Program-made: the position numbers and the translations under genes
Notes under the pieces: generated by a model
Told to the model about the DNA's origin: nothing
Seen by the model: the letters and a program-made list of their open reading frames with translations, nothing else
The model's database searches: none
Shown: one piece after another, positions 7,804 to 14,093 of the stretch
Position numbering within the stretch: the stretch's first letter is position 1
How the letters are laid out: each line of letters begins with the position of its first letter
Source: Acidobacteriota bacterium
GTDB lineage: Bacteria > Acidobacteriota > Terriglobia > Terriglobales > Acidobacteriaceae
Assembly (NCBI GenBank): GCA_003225515.1
Contig: QIAK01000416.1
Location: 1-14,093, forward strand
Length of the DNA: 14,093 nucleotides
Reading direction: 5' to 3'

Positions 7804-8083
7804 TTTGATGACACTGTAACGTTGGGTCGGCAGCAAACACTATCTTGTCGTTGAAGGACTCTCCTGAGGAGTTCACAGACGAAAAAAGTTTTTTTTGGGC
7901 AAGGAAGGGCTTGGTGCTTGACTGCGGTTGGGGCATGTGATAAACCGTGGTGCACTACGACCCGTACGGTCATCTGGCGAGAAGTCCCCCTTGATCGTTC
8001 GTTCCCCGGTCGACTGCAAATCGGAATTAAACAGCTTCTGAAATAGGCACTTCCTCGAAAACGCGAAGAGGTAGGGAGATAAC
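7804..8083. other. 280-base intergenic leader region before tssB
   Basis: The longest non-coding gap in the plus-strand cluster. It holds a short CTCC-TGA-GGAG dyad (7859-7869), an A6GT8 run (7882-7896), and a promoter candidate at 7918-7944, leaving a leader of about 130 bases before tssB. The dyad is weak and separated from the T run by about 20 bases, so I do not call an intrinsic terminator. No small gene is supported here. Confidence 0.5.
7918..7944 (+). promoter_or_regulatory. Candidate promoter for tssB and following genes
   Basis: TTGACT (7918-7923) matches the -35 consensus at 5 of 6 positions; GATAAA (7939-7944) matches the -10 consensus at 4 of 6, with a short 15-base spacer. It would give core sheath and tube genes transcription independent of the upstream fusion gene. 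Confidence 0.4.
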
Positions 8084-8605
8084 ATGGCAAAAGTCAGCAC
8101 ACAGCACAAATTGGACCGGGTGCGTCCGCCCCGCGTTCAGATTACATATGACGTCGAAACCGGCGGCGCGATCGAAATCAAGGAACTGCCGTTCGTTGTA
8201 GGAGTCCTGGGAGACTTCACCGGACAGCCCGAACAGCCGCTACCGAAGCTGAAAGAACGCCGCTTTGTCGAGGTCACCCCCGACAACTTCGATTCGGTGC
8301 TTGAAAGCATGAAACCGCACCTATCATTCGCGGTGGAAAACAAACTGAGTGAGGATTCGAACGCGGGCCAACTGAAAGTGGACTTGAAGTTCAGGAGCCT
8401 GGAGGACTTCGAGCCCGAGCAGGTGGCGCGTCAAGTGAAACCGCTCAAGGAACTTCTCGACCTGCGCACCCGGCTTAACGATCTGAAGGGAACGCTGCAG
8501 ACCAACGACAAACTCGATGAGGCTTTACTGGATGCTGTAAGCAAGACCGACAAACTCGACAAGCTGAAAGCCGAAGTGGGACAGAAGGGGGAACCCAATG
8601 CCTGA
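8084..8605 (+). CDS. tssB: T6SS contractile sheath small subunit TssB (ImpB/VipA)
   Basis: 173 residues, the usual TssB length. It pairs with TssC to build the cytoplasmic contractile sheath around the Hcp tube. The family signatures are visible: RPPRVQITYDVETGG near the N-terminus, LPFVVGVLGDFTG (about 32-44), RRFVEVTPDNFDSVL, LKFRSLEDFEPEQV and the LLDLRTRLNDLKG helix, ending in a Lys-rich tail. ATG at 8084 follows GGGAG by five bases. The stop overlaps the tssC start by eight bases, the typical translational coupling of the two subunits. It differs from the TssB half of the upstream fusion by keeping its full C-terminal helices, so it is the canonical copy. Confidence 0.97.
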   Translation: MAKVSTQHKLDRVRPPRVQITYDVETGGAIEIKELPFVVGVLGDFTGQPEQPLPKLKERRFVEVTPDNFDSVLESMKPHLSFAVENKLSEDSNAGQLKVDLKFRSLEDFEPEQVARQVKPLKELLDLRTRLNDLKGTLQTNDKLDEALLDAVSKTDKLDKLKAEVGQKGEPNA

Positions 8606-10063
8606 GAGCCAGAAAGTTACTGGAAATACGGCCGTCGTAGAACAGGCCGCAGAGTCGAGTCTCCTCGATCAGATTGTAGAAACGGGGCGGTTCGGAGATC
8701 CGAGCGCGCGTGAGCGAGGCAAGGGTCTAATCAAGGAATTCGTGGCCCAGGTGCTCGAAGGTTCAATGACACTGGGTCGCGATGCCGATCAGATGATTTC
8801 GGCCCGCGTGGCGCAGATCGATCATTTGATTTCGTTGCAGCTGAACGAAGTGCTGCACAACGCTCAGTTCCAGAAGCTGGAATCGAGCTGGCGTGGACTC
8901 AAGTATCTTCTCGATCAGTCGGAAACCGGTAGCCAGTTGAAGATCCGGATTCTGAACGCGTCAAAGAAGGACTTGCTGCGCGATCTGCAGCGCGCTCCTG
9001 AGTTCGATCAGAGCGCAAGGAAGAGTACGGGCTGTTTGGCGGCGAGCCTTTTGGAGCGTTGGTCGGAGACTATGAGTTCAGCAAGCATCCCGAGGATCTG
9101 GAGTTGCTGGAGAAAGTTTCTCAGGTCGCGGCTGCTGCTCATGCGCCTTTCCTTTCGGCAGCGTCTTCCGAGCTGTTGAACATGGATAGCTTCACCAACC
9201 TTGACCAGCCTCGCGACATCGCCAAGATCTTTGACAGCACCGAGTACGCAAAGTGGAAGGGATTCCGCGAAAGCGAAGACTCGAAATATGTCTGCCTGAC
9301 TTGCCCGCGGGTTCTGATGCGTCTGCCTTACGGCAAGGAAACTGCACCCGTTGAGGGCTTCAACTTCGAAGAGGGAGTAGACGGCACCGATCACTCCAAA
9401 TACCTCTGGGGCAATGCGGCATTTGCGCTCGCGTCCAAAATGACGCAGGCATTTGCCACTTACGGTTGGTGCGTCGCAATTCGCGGTGTCGAGGGCGGCG
9501 GCCTGGTAGATGGGCTTCCTTCCCACACCTTCCGGACGGACGAGGGCGATGTAGCACTGAAATGCCCGACCGAGATTGCCATCACGGATCGCCGGGAAAA
9601 AGAGCTCGCAGATCAGGGACTGGTATCGCTGGTTCATTGCAAGGGCACGGACAAGGCTGCATTCTTCAGTATCCAGTCCTGCAACAAGCCCAAGTTGTAT
9701 GACAGTGACGCGGCGACCGCAAATGCGCGCATTTCGGCGCAATTGCCCTACATGATGGCGACCTGCCGCTTCGCTCATTATCTGAAGGCGATGATGCGAG
9801 ACAAGATCGGCGGTTTCATGTCGCGTGACGATTGCTGGCGCTTCCTGAATCGCTGGATCGGCCAGTACGTAACGCAAGACGACAAGGCAACGCAGACGAC
9901 CAAGGCAAAGTTTCCCTTGCGTGAAGCGCGAGTGGATGTGGAAGAAGTCAAGGGTAAGCCCGGAGTGTATCGGGCAATCGCTTATCTGCGGCCTCACTTC
10001 CAGCTCGACGAGTTGAGTGTGTCTCTCCGGCTGGTGGCGGAGTTGCCGGCGGCAGCAAAGTAA
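8598..10063 (+). pseudogene. tssC: T6SS contractile sheath large subunit TssC (ImpC/VipB), frame broken near 9017
   Basis: The two frames together span about 489 codons, close to normal TssC length. The first frame (8598 to about 9017) carries SLLDQIVETGRF, an IDHLISLQLNEVLHN helix, ESSWRGLKYLLDQSETGSQ, ILNASKKDLLRDLQ and EFDQS. It then runs out of frame to a stop at 9177-9179. The second frame resumes with EEYGLFGGEPFGALVGDYEF at 9020 and continues through AHAPFLSAAS, LPYGKETAPVEGFNFEE, YLWGNAAFA, LPYMMATCRFAHYLK and RDKIGGF to TAA at 10063. Normal TssC has about seven residues (LFKKVYE-like) between the QSA and EEYG motifs; only two bases stand there, so about 19 bases appear missing. This is a deletion, not one slipped base, so ribosomal frameshifting would not restore the protein. 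It is either a real null allele or an assembly fault. ATG at 8598 has a GGGGG ribosome site and overlaps tssB. Confidence 0.9.
9012..9022 (+). other. Frame break / apparent 19-base deletion in tssC
   Basis: Frame 0 reads AGC GCA AGG (S A R) where the conserved protein continues with LFKKVYE-like residues; the downstream frame starts cleanly with GAA GAG TAC (E E Y) at 9020. The size estimate comes from the usual spacing of the FDQS and EEYG motifs in TssC, recalled from the family, not aligned here. Confidence 0.75.
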
Positions 10064-10141
10064 GAACCCCGCATGTGGGCGCTTTAAACAAGGCCCTCAG
10101 TGGGTCTTGAATTCAGTAGGTCTAATTAGGAGGAAAGCAAA

Positions 10142-10645
10142 ATGCCAGGTGATCACTATCTATGGATTAAAGGGATCAAGGGAGAGTCAGCAGCGCAGGG
10201 CCTAACCCCCGACGCAGGCGGTGACGGCTACATTGAACTCAGCAGCTTTTCGCTCGGAGCATCCAACCCCGCTGATGTTGGTGGAGGCGGTCTCTCCGCG
10301 GGCAAGTGCTCGCTGTCGGATTTCAGCTTTACCTGCGATCTGGATTCTTCTTCTACAAAGATTCTGGCTGCCCTGTACAACGGCACCCACATCCCCACGT
10401 GTACTTTCATCAGCCGTAAGTCGACGGGTGCCGGAACACCCTTCACTTACGTTGAAGTGGATATGACGGATTGCTATATCACGAGTCACAGTACGGGGGG
10501 CGGGGCGTCAGGGGTACCATCCCAAAGCGTCAGCTTTGCGTACGCAAAAATCCAGTTCCAGTACAGCACACAGGACACGTCATCCGGTTCGGTCACGAAT
10601 GCCGGCACGGCGACGTACGACATCCGCCTGACGCAACAGACATAA
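10142..10645 (+). CDS. hcp: T6SS inner tube protein Hcp (TssD)
   Basis: 167 residues, typical for Hcp. It forms hexameric rings that stack into the tube inside the sheath, and it can carry effectors in its lumen. Seen: the N-terminal DHYLWIKGIKGES strand, the IELSSFSLGASNPA segment, an SLSDFSFTCDLDSSS loop-strand, the ILAALYNGTHIP helix region, YVEVDMTDCYITS, and the terminal ATYDIRLTQQ strand with VSFAYAKIQFQYS before it. Four cysteines (56, 65, 87, 111) stand out; I cannot say whether they pair. The ATG is preceded by a perfect AGGAGG eight bases upstream, the strongest ribosome site in the window, fitting a highly expressed tube subunit. A strong hairpin follows the gene, so hcp probably accumulates above its downstream neighbours. 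Confidence 0.97.
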   Translation: MPGDHYLWIKGIKGESAAQGLTPDAGGDGYIELSSFSLGASNPADVGGGGLSAGKCSLSDFSFTCDLDSSSTKILAALYNGTHIPTCTFISRKSTGAGTPFTYVEVDMTDCYITSHSTGGGASGVPSQSVSFAYAKIQFQYSTQDTSSGSVTNAGTATYDIRLTQQT

Positions 10646-10679
10646 GTCGGCCGTCGGTTTGGAACTTGGGTTGGAATAC

Positions 10680-10736
10680 GCGAGGCATCTTCGCGGCGGG
10701 TAATTAGCCGCTCGCGGAGGTGCCTCGCCTTTAATT
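10680..10736 (+). terminator. Strong stem-loop after hcp (partial terminator or mRNA stabiliser)
   Basis: GCGAGGCA (10680-10687) pairs perfectly with TGCCTCGC (10721-10728), and pairing continues inward through two G-T wobbles and CGCG/CGCG, then GCGG/CCGC past one bulged base, giving about 20 pairs around a GTAATTAG loop. CTTTAATT follows, only a modest U tract. Because tagJ-tssA-tssE-tssF lie immediately beyond, partial read-through that raises hcp relative to them is the likely role. Confidence 0.7.
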
Positions 10737-10756
10737 GCAAGGATGTGGGTGGGGCC

Positions 10757-11479
10757 ATGAATGCGCAAGAACTTTACCGGGCAGGCCGTTTGGCAGAGGC
10801 GATTACAGCCTTGGGCGCAGAGGTGCGGGACAATCCTACCGATCCGCGCCGTCGAACTTTCCTCTTCGAACTTCTCTGTTTTGCGGGTGAATATGCTCGC
10901 GCTGATAAGCAGCTCGAAGTATTAGCGCAGGCCGGACCGTCGAGCGAAATCGGCGTCATGCTTTATCGGAGCGCGCTGTTCGCGGAACGCCAACGCCAGG
11001 ATTTGTTTACCAACAGCCAACCGCCGCTCCCTGCGGAATCCGCTCAGCCGCTTCCAGGCGGCATGTTTAATGGAAAACAGTTTCAGTCATTATCGGATGC
11101 AGATCCACGCATCGGACCGCGACTCGAACTCTATGCCGCCGGAAACTATCTTCTGCTTCCTTTTGAACATGTAGCTTCGATTCAGATCCAGCCGCCCAAG
11201 CGCTTGAGGGATCTTTTGTGGACGCCTGCGGCGGTCCGCACTAACTCGTCGTTCAAAGGCACCGAATTGGGCGAAGTTCTGCTTCCCGTACTCTCCCCAT
11301 TTTCATGGAAGCACGCCGATGATGCTGTGCGCCTGGGACGGGCGACGGTGTGGGAATCGCAGGAAGGATTTGACGATCAAGTTCCCGTGGGCCAGAAGAT
11401 GTGGCTGGTGGACGATGAAGAGGTTCCGTTTTTAGAGCTCCGTGCACTCGAGTTCGATTCCGCTGCCGTTGCCGCCTGA
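10757..11479 (+). CDS. tagJ: T6SS accessory protein TagJ (ImpE/HsiE family)
   Basis: 240 residues from the ATG at 10757. The start NAQELYRAGRLAEAITALG is the TPR-like ImpE N-terminus, followed by RRTFLFELLCFAGEYARADKQLEVL and, in the second half, PFEHVASIQIQPPKRLRDLLWTPA, the GTELGEVLLPVLSP segment and the acidic DEEVPFLELRALEF end, in the order expected of ImpE. In Pseudomonas, HsiE1 (TagJ) binds TssB and ClpV and marks one class of T6SS; its presence suggests the unseen ClpV is of that class. A GTG at 10745 would add four residues; I prefer the ATG because family proteins begin close to the ELYRAGRL motif, but neither start has a good ribosome site. The gene ends six bases before tssA. Confidence 0.93.
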   Translation: MNAQELYRAGRLAEAITALGAEVRDNPTDPRRRTFLFELLCFAGEYARADKQLEVLAQAGPSSEIGVMLYRSALFAERQRQDLFTNSQPPLPAESAQPLPGGMFNGKQFQSLSDADPRIGPRLELYAAGNYLLLPFEHVASIQIQPPKRLRDLLWTPAAVRTNSSFKGTELGEVLLPVLSPFSWKHADDAVRLGRATVWESQEGFDDQVPVGQKMWLVDDEEVPFLELRALEFDSAAVAA

Positions 11480-11485
11480 TCAATC

Positions 11486-13300
11486 ATGCCTTTTCCCGAC
11501 GAACTCCTGAATCCAATCGAGGGACCTAATCCCAGCGGCGCTAACCTGCGTTATGATCCGATCTACGACAAGATCAAAGAAGCTCGTCGAGAAGAAGACC
11601 AGCCCCCGGCGGGGATGACCGAACGCGACCGCAAAGTCGCCGACAATGTGCTGGTGATCAAGCTGTCCACCGAGGCGCTCACAAATAAAACCAAAGATTT
11701 GCAGATTGCTGCTTGGCTCACGGAAGCCATGCTGAAGCGCAATGGTTTCGGAGGACTGCGCGGCGGGCTAGCCCTGTGCCACGGGTTAATTGAGAAGTTC
11801 TGGGACACCCTGTACCCCGAACTCGAAGATGGGGATGCGTCGTCGCGAGGGGCGCCGCTGGGGTTTATTGGAAGGAAGTTGGAAATTCCTGTGAAGCTGG
11901 TTCCTGTCGTCGAAAAAGCGACATATAGCTTATTGGATTACCAGCAGTCTCGCGATGTGGCCTATGAAGACCAGGCCAAAGCAGACGACGCCAAGAAGAG
12001 GCGAGCTCAGCACATCAAAGAAAATAAGCTTACACCTGAAAATTTCGACAAGGCCTTCGAGGACACGCCCAAAAAGTTTTACGCGCAAGCCGAACAAGAT
12101 CTCGACGCCTGCATTGCGACCCTGGTTCAACTGAAGAAAGCGTGCGATCCCAAGTTTGGTGATGAAGGACCCTCGTTCGAGCCCCTGGAATCGGCTTTAG
12201 GATCGACCCGGCATCTCATTCATGTTTTTCTGCAGAAGAAGCGTGAGAAGGAGCCTGATCCCGTGGAAGTCGTCGCTACCCCTGAGGGTGCTGCAGGCGC
12301 AGAGGGTGATGGTTCGGCTGCAGGTAGTGGTGCGGTGCGCACGGGAGTTCTGATTTCGGTTGAGAACTCGTCGGAACCTCCGGATCGCGTGGAAGCGATT
12401 CGCAAAGTTGCAGAGGCGGCCGCCTTTCTGCGACGGCGCGAGCCCAACAGTCCAGCTCCGTACTTAATGTTGCGCGGGCTTCGTTGGGGAGAGTTGCGTG
12501 CCGCCATTGATCTGGCCGATCCCACCCGGCTGGAAGCTCCACCTACCGACCTTCGGCGGCATTTGAAGAGATTGCTGCTGGAAAAGAAATACGAACAATT
12601 GCTGGAGGCGGCCGAGAGCGCAATGGCGCTTCCATGCGGTCGCGCATGGCTTGATTTGCAGCGTTTCGTAGTCGAGGCTTGCGATGCTCTGGGCGGTGGG
12701 TACGAATCGATTGCCCGCGCGATTCGTTCTGAGCTGAAGGCGTTGATTTCCGATATTCCGCAGTTGCTCGATGCTGCATTGATGGACGACACACCAGTTG
12801 CGAATACGGAGACACGGGCCTGGTTGGTTTCGTTACGCCAAGGGCCACCGGAGCAAGCCTCTGCTGCGGAACCGGGGCTGCATGTGTCTGCAAGTTCCAA
12901 CGGATCGGCATCAAGATGGCCCGGGCAGGCGACGGACGCATATGCCTCCGCGCTGCAGGCATTACGCGAGGGCCAGGAACGGAAGGCGTTTGAAATCCTG
13001 CAGCAGGATATTTCGCGTAAGCGCTCCGGGCGAGAGCGATTCCGCCGGCGGATGCAATTGGTCGAAATTTGTGCCTCCACCAATAAAGGAAACGTGGCCC
13101 AACCCATTCTGGACGACTTAGCGGCCGCGATCGAATTGCACAAGCTAGATGAGTGGGAGGATCCAGGGGTGGTTGCGGGCGCTCTGTCGACCATTATGAA
13201 GATGAGCACCAAGATTCAGGCCGACAAGGCACAGCAGCAAAAACTATTCGAGCGTATTTGCCGGCTCGATCCCGCACAGGCCCTGGGAGACGGGAAGTAG
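11486..13300 (+). CDS. tssA: T6SS assembly protein TssA (ImpA family, VasJ-type C-terminus)
   Basis: 604 residues. The ImpA N-terminal domain covers about residues 1-120, with LNPIEGPNPSGANLRYDPIY, LQIAAWLTEAMLKRNGFGGL and a FWDTLYPELEDGD segment. A helical, Lys-rich middle follows (about 150-260), then a low-complexity Gly/Ala/Ser linker (about 264-285). The second half (about 290-600) has AEAAAFLRRREPNSPAPYL and LRWGELRA, a VEACDALGG helix region, and a final YASALQALREGQERKAFEIL to RMQLVEICA helical domain. TssA proteins contact the baseplate and sheath/tube end and coordinate their polymerisation in the cytoplasm. The protein is in the long size range of the family. No ribosome site is evident before the ATG, which lies six bases after tagJ, so translation is probably coupled. 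tssE begins two bases after its stop. Confidence 0.95.
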   Translation: MPFPDELLNPIEGPNPSGANLRYDPIYDKIKEARREEDQPPAGMTERDRKVADNVLVIKLSTEALTNKTKDLQIAAWLTEAMLKRNGFGGLRGGLALCHGLIEKFWDTLYPELEDGDASSRGAPLGFIGRKLEIPVKLVPVVEKATYSLLDYQQSRDVAYEDQAKADDAKKRRAQHIKENKLTPENFDKAFEDTPKKFYAQAEQDLDACIATLVQLKKACDPKFGDEGPSFEPLESALGSTRHLIHVFLQKKREKEPDPVEVVATPEGAAGAEGDGSAAGSGAVRTGVLISVENSSEPPDRVEAIRKVAEAAAFLRRREPNSPAPYLMLRGLRWGELRAAIDLADPTRLEAPPTDLRRHLKRLLLEKKYEQLLEAAESAMALPCGRAWLDLQRFVVEACDALGGGYESIARAIRSELKALISDIPQLLDAALMDDTPVANTETRAWLVSLRQGPPEQASAAEPGLHVSASSNGSASRWPGQATDAYASALQALREGQERKAFEILQQDISRKRSGRERFRRRMQLVEICASTNKGNVAQPILDDLAAAIELHKLDEWEDPGVVAGALSTIMKMSTKIQADKAQQQKLFERICRLDPAQALGDGK

Positions 13301-13302
13301 CC

Positions 13303-13800
13303 ATGCCCAAGCGAGATGCCACCGGCCCGGTTACGCTGTCGGTGCTCGACCGGCTCATCGATCGTGAACCCAAGAATAGTTCTGAGATTGCTTTTACGCG
13401 GGCTCAGTCTCTACGCGAGTTGAAATTGGGATTGAAGCGCGATCTGGAATGGCTGCTCAACACCCGAAGGACCATTGATCCTGCACCCGATTCGGCGCGT
13501 GAAACCGTGCGCTCCGTGTATCAGTACGGACTAAGCGATATCTCGTCGAAGTGGGTCTTGTCGAGCCGTGACCACGGCGACCTAGTGCGCGAAATGGAGC
13601 TGGCGATTGCCGTCTTCGAGCCTCGGTTAAAACGCGCGAAGGTACGCATGGAGCAGACGACGGGAAATTTTCGAACCTTGAAGTTCGTGATCGAAGGCCT
13701 CTTATGCATGGATCCCGCGCCGGAGCCCGTGCGTTTCGATACGGTCCTGGAACTTGGCAAGGGCGAGTACGAGGTTAAGGGAGCCGACCTTGCGCAATGA
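13303..13800 (+). CDS. tssE: T6SS baseplate protein TssE (gp25-like)
   Basis: 165 residues. TssE is the homologue of phage T4 gp25, a baseplate wedge protein that nucleates sheath assembly. The diagnostic EPR motif is present as VFEPRLKRAKV (EPR at about residues 106-108). The N-terminus has the usual LSVLDRLIDREP start, followed by LRELKLGLKRDLEWLLNTRR and SVYQYGLSDIS. The ATG at 13303 follows the tssA stop by two bases and has GGGAAG five bases upstream; the same frame stays open further upstream inside tssA, but that extension is not TssE-like. The stop overlaps the tssF start by 11 bases. A canonical, complete copy with nothing missing. Confidence 0.96.
   Translation: MPKRDATGPVTLSVLDRLIDREPKNSSEIAFTRAQSLRELKLGLKRDLEWLLNTRRTIDPAPDSARETVRSVYQYGLSDISSKWVLSSRDHGDLVREMELAIAVFEPRLKRAKVRMEQTTGNFRTLKFVIEGLLCMDPAPEPVRFDTVLELGKGEYEVKGADLAQ
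13777..13783 (+). promoter_or_regulatory. Ribosome binding site fixing the TTG start of tssF
   Basis: AAGGGAG lies six bases before TTG at 13790. The nearby ATG at 13797 is in another frame, so this site decides the start. Confidence 0.7.
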
Positions 13801-14093
13801 GCTGAGAAATTATTACGAGAGCGAGCTCACGTTTCTGCGGCAGATCGGAGCGGAGTTCGCCGATAAGTATCCCAAGATCGCTTCACGCCTGGTGCTGGAG
13901 CCTGATCGTTGTGAAGATCCTCACGCCGAGCGCATGTTAGAAGCGTTCGCCTTGCTGGCTGCGCGAGTTCACCTTCGGATCGACGACGATTTTCCGCAAA
14001 TCACCGAAGCGCTCCTGAACATTCTTTACCCGCACTATCTGCGGCCGGTGCCGTCGATGTCCGTGGCGCAATTTCACACAGACGCGGAGCAAG
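13790..14093 (+). CDS. tssF: T6SS baseplate protein TssF (ImpG/VasA), N-terminal part
   Basis: 101 codons are visible before the window ends. TssF forms the baseplate wedge with TssG, TssK and TssE. The visible N-terminus is characteristic: LRNYYESELTFLRQIGAEFA, the YPKIASRL motif, a C-EDPHAERMLEAFALLAARV segment, DDDFPQITEALLNILYPHYL and the PVPSMSVAQF strand. The start is a TTG with a perfect ribosome site, overlapping the last codons of tssE, which implies translational coupling. The full protein is normally about 600 residues, so most of it lies to the right, where tssG would be expected next. Confidence 0.95.
   Translation, partial: MRNELRNYYESELTFLRQIGAEFADKYPKIASRLVLEPDRCEDPHAERMLEAFALLAARVHLRIDDDFPQITEALLNILYPHYLRPVPSMSVAQFHTDAEQ

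Noticed and set aside
7787..7860. Hidden continuation of the TssC C-terminus after the fusion gene stop
   Set aside because: Reading the bases after 7803 in other frames gives no LPYM, RFAHYLK or RDKIG-like sequence, so the end is not a simple frameshift.
7859..7896. Intrinsic terminator after the fusion gene
   Set aside because: The dyad has only four pairs and is about 20 bases away from the T run; the A6/T8 pairing itself has no room for a loop and no GC pairs.
9012..9022. Programmed ribosomal frameshift in tssC
   Set aside because: No slippery heptamer is seen, and conserved residues are missing as well as the frame changed, which frameshifting cannot repair.
9008..9997. Minus-strand open frame of 329 codons across tssC
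   Set aside because: Antisense to strongly conserved TssC motifs with no recognisable protein of its own.
12220..13212. Minus-strand open frame of 330 codons inside tssA
   Set aside because: Low-complexity Ser/Arg-rich product antisense to tssA; a shadow of its codon usage.
13153..13302. N-terminal extension of tssE
   Set aside because: The frame is open upstream, but the extra residues overlap tssA and are not TssE-like; the ATG at 13303 fits family start and spacing.
1..14093. tRNA, rRNA, CRISPR arrays, insertion sequences
   Set aside because: No direct-repeat arrays, transposase-like proteins or recognisable RNA gene sequences were seen on either strand.

Overview
The window holds the first part of a type VI secretion system (T6SS) locus, preceded by a divergently oriented pair of genes for a Ser/Thr kinase and an envelope TPR protein. 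The gene set (a PknB-like kinase with a long TPR tail, a signal-peptide TPR protein of about 900 residues, and tagJ/impE beside hcp, tssA, tssE and tssF) and the moderately GC-rich coding style suggest a soil-type Gram-negative bacterium. Acidobacteriota is my best guess, made from general resemblance; no marker gene here proves it.

Layout. Minus strand: a Hanks-type kinase with C-terminal TPR repeats (1-1812, cut by the left edge) lies downstream of an 897-residue secreted TPR/CsgG-like protein (1954-4647). A 204-bp divergent region (4648-4851) carries a convincing sigma70-type promoter for the minus-strand pair. Plus strand: a membrane protein with a degenerate class III cyclase domain plus a TPR (4852-6186); a TssB-TssC-like fusion lacking the last ~120 TssC residues (6277-7803); a 280-bp gap with a candidate promoter; canonical tssB (8084-8605); tssC with a frame break near 9017 (8598-10063); hcp (10142-10645) followed by a strong ~20-bp hairpin; then the tightly packed tagJ, tssA, tssE and tssF (10757 to the right edge).

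How the genes work together. TssB/TssC form the contractile sheath around the Hcp tube. TssE and TssF belong to the baseplate, TssA coordinates tube/sheath assembly, and TagJ is known in other systems to link the sheath to the ClpV recycling ATPase. The kinase and its TPR neighbour probably supply signalling and envelope functions. TssG, TssJKLM, ClpV and VgrG are not in the window and may lie to the right.

The most unusual elements are the truncated TssB-TssC fusion, its partner with a catalytically dead cyclase fold, and the damaged main tssC. As read, tssC lacks about six conserved residues and changes frame, so the canonical sheath could not be made unless this is an assembly error.
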